Source: Desulfuromonadaceae bacterium GWC2_58_13
Lineage (GTDB): Bacteria > Desulfobacterota > Desulfuromonadia > Desulfuromonadales > Trichloromonadaceae
DNA: 10,905 bases
Assembly: GCA_001825565.1 (NCBI GenBank)
Contig: MHXM01000106.1
Location: forward strand, 3,258 to 14,162
Direction: 5' to 3'
Numbering within the stretch: position 1 is the stretch's first letter; each line of letters begins with the position of its first letter. Positions 7,026 to 10,905 of the stretch are shown piece after piece. The notes beneath the pieces were generated by a model. The model did no database searches. It was not told the origin of the DNA and saw only the letters and a list, made by a program, of their open reading frames with translations. Made by a program: the position numbers and the translations under genes.

Positions 7026-7856
7026 GTGCATTCCGCTCCTTTCGACAACCACGGCCTGCCGGCCGAAGTAGTCGACGCCCTGCGCCGGGGCGCCAAGATC
7101 GAAGCGATCAAGCTGCTGCGGCAGACCCGGCAGATCGACCTGAGAGAAGCCAAAGAACAGGTTGAAGCCTATCTGAACGGCCATTTTCCTGTCGCCGGTC
7201 CGGGGGACCAGACGCTACCCCTCGAAGTGGTCGAGGCCCTGGACCAAGGGTCCAGGATCGAGGCGATCAAGCGTTTGCGCCACATCCGGCGAATCGGCCT
7301 CAAAGAGGCCAAGGAGCAGGTCGAAACCTTTGTCGGCGACCATCCCGCCATCGCTGGCAAATCCGCGAAAACCAGCCTGCTGGCCCTGCTCATGGTGATA
7401 GTCGCCTTCGGCTGGGCCCTGGCAACCAGCGTCGATGCCATCAGCAGCCTGATCGTGCTGGCCCATCTCGACGGCTACCGCCCGGAGGTTTTCACCATCG
7501 ACCGACTGCGCCACGACTCGGACGGCGAAGGGGGGCTGATCTGGGGCTTCGAAGGAAAAATCGCCGGACAAAACGCAAGGCTCTACGCCCCCCATCTCGC
7601 CGAAACCAAAAAACCCGGCTTCACCCAGCTGCAGAGACGTTTTCCAACCGGCGCCGAAATCGCCGTCTGGCGTAATCCCACGGTCACCGACACCCTGTTT
7701 CAAGGCCGCACCCTGCGAGTCATCCCCTACACCCCCGACCTGAAAAAGTCGGAATTGCAGCGTTTTCTCTGGTGGGTCAAGTACGCTCTGGCGCCACTGC
7801 TGCTGGCGCTGTTTTTAGGCAGGCACCTGAGCCCGCCCCGCCCCCTCGAACCTTAA
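7026..7856 (+). CDS. Membrane protein with two tandem L7/L12 C-terminal-like domains
   Basis: About 276 residues from the GTG at 7026. This GTG is preferred over the in-frame ATG at 7014 (280 residues) because GGGAGG (7016-7021) lies 4 bases before it while the ATG has no ribosome site. Two copies of a ribosomal L7/L12 C-terminal-like unit occur with a 53-residue period: LPAEVVDALRRGAKIEAIKL and onward (residues about 11-50), and LPLEVVEALDQGSRIEAIKR and onward (about 64-103). Both end in EAKEQVE. A transmembrane helix follows (about 117-134, SLLALLMVIVAFGWALATS). Next comes a soluble, beta-rich domain (about 150-240, with GYRPEVFTIDRL and RFPTGAEIAVWRNP) and a second helix near the C-terminus (about 248-265). 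It is not a ribosomal protein; the repeats probably mediate protein contacts. It is last in the GNAT-M20-cupin operon, 22 bases after the cupin stop. Function is unknown. Confidence 0.82.
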   Translation: MHSAPFDNHGLPAEVVDALRRGAKIEAIKLLRQTRQIDLREAKEQVEAYLNGHFPVAGPGDQTLPLEVVEALDQGSRIEAIKRLRHIRRIGLKEAKEQVETFVGDHPAIAGKSAKTSLLALLMVIVAFGWALATSVDAISSLIVLAHLDGYRPEVFTIDRLRHDSDGEGGLIWGFEGKIAGQNARLYAPHLAETKKPGFTQLQRRFPTGAEIAVWRNPTVTDTLFQGRTLRVIPYTPDLKKSELQRFLWWVKYALAPLLLALFLGRHLSPPRPLEP

Positions 7857-7868
7857 AGATGTTTATCC

Positions 7869-7918
7869 TTGACTGTACCCTCCAGCCAGCGTACGCTAAA
7901 ACGTACCAAATGAGGAGG
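7869..7918 (+). promoter_or_regulatory. Promoter/operator of the yefM-yoeB operon
   Basis: TTGACT (7869-7874) is a good -35 candidate; the -10 is weak (TACGCT, 7892-7897, 17-base spacer). Three GTAC cores occur in this short stretch, at 7875-7878, 7891-7894 and 7903-7906. The middle one is inside a perfect 10-bp palindrome AGCGTACGCT (7888-7897), and together with the third it forms the inverted repeat GTACG...CGTAC (7891-7906). YefM-type antitoxins are known to bind palindromes with a TGTACA-like core, so this is a likely autoregulatory operator. The ribosome site AGGAGG (7913-7918) lies 4 bases before the antitoxin ATG. Confidence 0.55.
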
Positions 7919-7922
7919 TCAT

Positions 7923-8165
7923 ATGCCCACCATTACAGCAACCGAAGCCAGAAAGAGTCTCTATAAATTGCTGGATGAGGTTTCCGAATCGCATGAGCCG
8001 ATCCAGATTACCGGCAAGCGAAGCAATGCAGTTTTGGTCTCTGAAGACGATTGGCGAGCTATCCAAGAGACGCTGTATCTCCATTCAGTCCCGGGTATGA
8101 ATAAATCCATTATTGAAGGTCTGAATACCCCCATCGATGAGTGTGATGAGGAAATCGATTGGTGA
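7923..8165 (+). CDS. yefM: Phd/YefM family antitoxin
   Basis: An 80-residue antitoxin that should bind and neutralise the downstream YoeB-type RNase and, with it, repress its own operon. The N-terminal DNA-binding/dimerisation domain is clear: ITATEARKSLYKLLDEVSES (4-23), then EPIQITGKRSNAVLVSEDDW (25-44), matching the YefM pattern SEAR...L...ILIT...AVLMS.EEY. The acidic C-terminal tail (IIEGLNTPIDECDEEIDW) is the usual toxin-binding segment. A strong AGGAGG site and an ATG define the start. The stop overlaps the toxin start. GC content is visibly lower than in the surrounding operon, which suggests separate acquisition. Confidence 0.93.
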   Translation: MPTITATEARKSLYKLLDEVSESHEPIQITGKRSNAVLVSEDDWRAIQETLYLHSVPGMNKSIIEGLNTPIDECDEEIDW

Positions 8166-8425
8166 GCTGGCGAATCGTTTATACCAAGCCGGCTCAGAAA
8201 GACGCCAAGAAGCTATCCGCATCGGGACTAAAGCCGAAAGCGGAAACACTACTTGGTCTCATTGCGCAGAACCCCTTTCAAACGCCGCCACCGGATGAAA
8301 AGCTCGTCGGCGATCTGGCCGGGGCCTATTCCCGCCGAATCAACATCCAGCATCGGCTGGTCTATCAGGTACTAGAGGACATCAGAACCGTGAAGGTACT
8401 TCGCATGTGGACCCATTACGAATAG
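8162..8425 (+). CDS. yoeB: Txe/YoeB family mRNA interferase toxin
   Basis: An 87-residue ribosome-dependent endoribonuclease toxin of the RelE/YoeB fold, which cuts mRNA in the ribosomal A site. The GTG at 8162 gives the classic 4-base GTGA overlap with the antitoxin stop; a TTG one codon earlier (8159) is the alternative, and GAGG (8148-8151) is 10 or 7 bases away. Residues aligned with the catalytic set of E. coli YoeB (Glu46, Arg65, His83, Tyr84) are all present: Glu in PPDEKL (46), Arg in QHRLVYQV (65) and the C-terminal His-Tyr in WTHYE (85-86). The core AGAYSRRINIQHRLVYQV is typical. There is one extra Glu after the His-Tyr. The toxin therefore looks intact and active, controlled by the upstream antitoxin. 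Confidence 0.93.
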   Translation: MSWRIVYTKPAQKDAKKLSASGLKPKAETLLGLIAQNPFQTPPPDEKLVGDLAGAYSRRINIQHRLVYQVLEDIRTVKVLRMWTHYE

Positions 8426-8990
8426 ATCCTGACGATCCCTTTCTTAAAATGCCCTTCCCATAGAACACCCATCGCCCTCGGATGAAAGGCTTTCAGGAGC
8501 TCCTCCGACTCTTCCCCGGTGTCGTCTTTTGTTCCTCCTCCCGGGCAAAAAACCAATCTTTTTCCTGACCTCCGCCGCCCGAGGACGTTCGCGAACACTC
8601 CTGGGATTTTCCCCCCAAAACAAGAAAAGCCACCAAAACCGCGTTATTTCACAATATTCCGGATATTAAATATGGTGGGCCAGAAACTGAACCTAAATTA
8701 ATTTTTACCGGGTTGCGGAAACCATGACCGCTTGAATTCATCCGAAGCAACCAAAACGATTTTCACATCCAGTGCGTCGAAATCTTCAACCCGGCGGCAA
8801 TAAATAACCAAACCATTTAATTCGAATGAATATTTCTCTTCTCCAACTGCGGCTCGACGTCCACAGAAAAACCGCCAGCCTCCCAAATAAATTAATAACA
8901 ACTAAATAACCTTTTAAAATTGAAGGGTTTGCTCCTTCAGCAGAGAAAATTCCCGGGCATTTTTTTTGCTCGATACGGGACTTGACCATT
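8426..8990. other. Long intergenic region, no convincing gene
   Basis: From the toxin stop to the cytochrome leader I see no recognisable gene. Short open frames exist: plus strand 8519-8701, minus strand 8416-8598 and minus strand 8698-8901. None has a well-placed ribosome site or a protein motif I recognise. The stretch from about 8640 to 8975 is distinctly AT-rich compared with flanking genes. It contains a small hairpin TGAAGG (8921-8926)/CCTTCA (8934-8939) and an 8-base T run (8961-8968). A perfect 10-bp palindrome GTTCGCGAAC occurs at 8587-8596. The region may be decayed DNA acquired along with the toxin-antitoxin pair. Confidence 0.5.
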
Positions 8991-8991
8991 T

Positions 8992-9054
8992 CGTGACGAC
9001 CTTCAACCAAACATTTTTACCGGGGAAAGGAGGCTCCTCCGAATCAACGTCACG
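8992..9054 (+). promoter_or_regulatory. Inverted repeat with internal hairpin upstream of the cytochrome
   Basis: CGTGACG (8992-8998) and CGTCACG (9048-9054) are perfectly complementary over 7 bp and enclose about 49 bases. Within these lies GGAGG-CT-CCTCC (9029-9040), a second small stem. A third, TGCC-ATCGA-GGCA (9071-9083), follows before the ribosome site. The arrangement could be a folded mRNA leader or a DNA operator. It does not match a riboswitch consensus I know. A TTGACC (8982-8987) just upstream is a possible -35 box but no good -10 follows. Confidence 0.35.
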
Positions 9055-9120
9055 GCAATTCATAGCAACCTGCCATCGAGGCAAGACACGGACCGCAAAA
9101 GAAAAAAGGAGAGGTTTGGA

Positions 9121-10905
9121 ATGAAAAAAAGCTTCTGCATCCTGGGAATTCTCACTCTGGCCCTGGCCGTCGGCAGCACGACGGCCTTTGCCTCGCGCTA
9201 TGACCGCGACGAGGACGGCTACTCCCGCTGGAACGACTGCAACGACCTCGACGCCGCCATCAACCCAGGCGCCGCCGAGGTCTGCGGCGACGGCGTCGAC
9301 CAGAATTGCGACGGCGTCGCCGATGAAGGCTGCGGCACCGCCGGCGGGACCGGCAGCCATGCCGGTCTGAGCTGGAGCGATTATCCGAGCGCCTGTATCG
9401 GCTGCCATGCCGACGAGGCCAACGACATGTTCAATTCGGCCCATTACAAATGGGTTGGCGAAGCGCCGGACATGACCAATCAGACGGGCGTCCTGCAGGG
9501 CAAGCTGACCAACGCCGTCAACAGCTACTGCATCAACGTCCTCGGCGACTGGAAACTCTGCGGCAAATGCCACGCCGGTCGCGGCCTGCGCCCGGACGAT
9601 CCCCGGGCCGGCCTCGAAAACATCGACTGCCTGGTTTGCCACAACGCCGATTACCCCATGGTGCGCGACCGCCAGGCCGACGGCTCCATGGCTCCCCCGG
9701 CCGGAACCGCCCAGGCCACTCTCGACGGCTATGTGCGCAACATCTCCAAGCCAACCCGGAAAAACTGCCTGAAGTGCCACGCCAATGCCGGCGGCGGCGA
9801 CGCGGTCAAACGCGGCGATCTGGCCATGGCCAACATCGGCAACAGCGACCCCGAATTCGACGTCCACATGAACACCGGCGGCACCGACTTCGCCTGCCAG
9901 ACCTGCCACCTGTTCCAGAACCACAAGGTCATGGGCAAAGGCTCGGACCTGCGTCCCACCGATGACCTGAACCGCGGCGCGGAAATCAAGTGCGTCAGCT
10001 GCCATTCCGGCAAGGATCAGCCTTCCGGTCACTCGTCCAGAATCGGCCAGCACGTCGATCAGGTCGCCTGCCAGGTCTGCCACATCCCGACCTACGCCAA
10101 GGTCGCCACGGAAACCCACCGTGACTGGACCCACCATCACGACGGCAGCCCGGCCGACGGCAGCACCGGCCCGGGCCATCCCCGCACCGAAAAGGCCGCC
10201 GATCTGATCCCGGCATACAAATGGTGGAACCGCACCAGCAACAACGCCCTGCTCGGCGACAACGCTTACCTGACCTATGACGCCGCCAAGGGGACTTACC
10301 CCACATCCCGCCCCCAGGGGGCTTTCTATGACGGCGTGAGCAAGATCTACCCTTTCAAGTACAAAACCGCTAATCAGCCGATGGTTACCGCCGACGGCGC
10401 TCTCATCGCCCTGAATACCCTGGTGTACCTGGGGACCACCGGCAACATCGTCGAAGCCATTCAAGACGGCCTGGTCAACATGGGCTACAGCGCCGACGAA
10501 CCCTATAATTGGGTGACGACCGACACTTATCAGCTTATCAACCACGGCGTCGAGCCCCGGGCCAACGCTCTGAATTGCTCCAGCTGCCACGACGGCTCGG
10601 GCCAAAGCAACCTGCGCCTGCCGTTCAACGAACTCGGCTACCACACCTGGCCGGCGAAGGTGAAAAACTGCACTCTGTGTCACGAACAAAAGAGCCTGAA
10701 CTGGCAGAGCATGCATGACAAGCACGCCGAGAAGATGGGCAAAACCTGCGTCAGCTGCCATACCACCGAACCGACCGGATGGGTCGAGCCGCCCACCAGA
10801 AACGGCCTGTGCAACAACTGCCACTCCGGCCGTTCCTATGAAAACGCCGGTTCCCTGCACAAGGAACACGTCAAGTCCGAAGGCGGAAGCATGAAAGCCC
10901 GCTGC
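9121..10905 (+). CDS. Secreted multihaem c-type cytochrome, MopE module + OTR-like octahaem core (3' end outside window)
   Basis: The frame runs open from the ATG at 9121 (AGGAGAGG at 9107-9114) to the window edge, 595 codons with no stop. Residues 1-24 are a Sec signal peptide with likely cleavage after AFA. Residues 28-73 form a MopE-type metal-binding unit (DRDEDGY, DCNDLDAAINPGA, VCGDGVDQNCDG, ADEGC; four Cys). Then come 11 CxxCH haem sites at residues 92, 147, 170, 216, 259, 291, 317, 486, 517, 543 and 564; Cys595 may open a twelfth. Sites 1-8 and the text between them (AGGGDAVKRGDL, FDVHM, CQTCH, ACQVCHIPTYAK, KIYPFKY, NHGVEP) match the octahaem cytochromes of the tetrathionate reductase (OTR) family. 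Those are periplasmic enzymes reducing tetrathionate, nitrite or hydroxylamine in vitro. Sites 9-11 are an extension resembling small cytochrome haem wires. Likely location is periplasm or outer surface. Substrate is unknown. Confidence 0.9.
   Translation, partial: MKKSFCILGILTLALAVGSTTAFASRYDRDEDGYSRWNDCNDLDAAINPGAAEVCGDGVDQNCDGVADEGCGTAGGTGSHAGLSWSDYPSACIGCHADEANDMFNSAHYKWVGEAPDMTNQTGVLQGKLTNAVNSYCINVLGDWKLCGKCHAGRGLRPDDPRAGLENIDCLVCHNADYPMVRDRQADGSMAPPAGTAQATLDGYVRNISKPTRKNCLKCHANAGGGDAVKRGDLAMANIGNSDPEFDVHMNTGGTDFACQTCHLFQNHKVMGKGSDLRPTDDLNRGAEIKCVSCHSGKDQPSGHSSRIGQHVDQVACQVCHIPTYAKVATETHRDWTHHHDGSPADGSTGPGHPRTEKAADLIPAYKWWNRTSNNALLGDNAYLTYDAAKGTYPTSRPQGAFYDGVSKIYPFKYKTANQPMVTADGALIALNTLVYLGTTGNIVEAIQDGLVNMGYSADEPYNWVTTDTYQLINHGVEPRANALNCSSCHDGSGQSNLRLPFNELGYHTWPAKVKNCTLCHEQKSLNWQSMHDKHAEKMGKTCVSCHTTEPTGWVEPPTRNGLCNNCHSGRSYENAGSLHKEHVKSEGGSMKARC

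Noticed and set aside
8587..8596. Palindrome GTTCGCGAAC as a LexA-type operator
   Set aside because: It lies in a gene-free stretch with no promoter or SOS-type gene next to it; a 10-bp palindrome can occur by chance.
8416..8598. Minus-strand 60-codon frame convergent with the yoeB toxin
   Set aside because: It overlaps the toxin end by ten bases, its GTG start has the AGGA directly attached with no spacer, and I recognise no family. It could be decayed coding DNA but cannot be supported.
8698..8901. Minus-strand 67-codon frame in the AT-rich gap
   Set aside because: It starts with TTG without a proper ribosome site and resembles nothing I know; a real small gene is possible but unsupported.
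8951..8980. TCCCG...CGGGA repeat around a T8 run as a terminator for the toxin operon
   Set aside because: The T run lies inside the 20-base loop rather than after the stem, and the toxin stop is more than 500 bases away.
9030..9110. GEMM-type (cyclic dinucleotide) riboswitch before the cytochrome
   Set aside because: GCAACC, GGACCGCAAAAG and GGAAAGG fragments resemble parts of the consensus, but they are in the wrong order and spacing and there is no room for the second helix before the ribosome site.
8914..10869. Minus-strand open frame of 651 codons opposite the cytochrome
   Set aside because: Its Val/Ala/Gly-rich composition is the typical reverse image of a GC-rich gene; the plus strand holds signal peptide, MopE unit and 11 CxxCH sites.

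Overview
The window looks like a chromosomal segment of a Gram-negative, GC-rich bacterium, most likely of the Desulfuromonadia/Geobacter type. This is inferred from a large secreted multihaem c-type cytochrome of the octahaem tetrathionate-reductase type, a DUF445 membrane protein and the general gene style. No rRNA or other taxonomic marker is present, so the assignment is tentative.

Layout: (1) 1-476, the 3' end of an aldehyde dehydrogenase gene on the plus strand. (2) 477-711, a convergent intergenic region with two GC-rich hairpin repeats and a perfect 21-bp inverted repeat that probably serves as a bidirectional terminator. (3) 712-3222 and 3318-4928, two minus-strand genes for glycogen phosphorylase and a DUF445 membrane protein. 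(4) 4929-5046, a divergent promoter region. (5) 5047-7856, a compact plus-strand operon: GNAT acetyltransferase, M20 metallo-deacylase, small cupin, and a membrane protein with two tandem L7/L12 C-terminal-like domains. The first three genes are joined by ATGA stop/start overlaps. (6) 7869-8425, a YefM-YoeB toxin-antitoxin pair with a probable autoregulatory operator and clearly lower GC than its neighbours. (7) 8426-9120, about 700 bases without a convincing gene, AT-rich in its middle. Its end holds a structured leader of the next gene. (8) 9121-10905, the start of a large secreted cytochrome, open at the window edge. It has a signal peptide, a MopE-type metal-binding module, an octahaem OTR-like core and at least three extra haem sites.

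How the genes relate: glycogen phosphorylase serves carbon reserve use. The GNAT/deacylase/cupin cassette looks like one co-translated unit handling an unknown small N-acylated compound, but no substrate can be read from sequence. The YefM-YoeB pair is self-contained and probably acquired. The cytochrome is the most distinctive item: an apparently composite periplasmic or surface redox protein combining a Ca/Cu-type binding module with an OTR-like reductase core and a haem-wire-like extension. I saw no CRISPR array, tRNA, rRNA or intact transposase.
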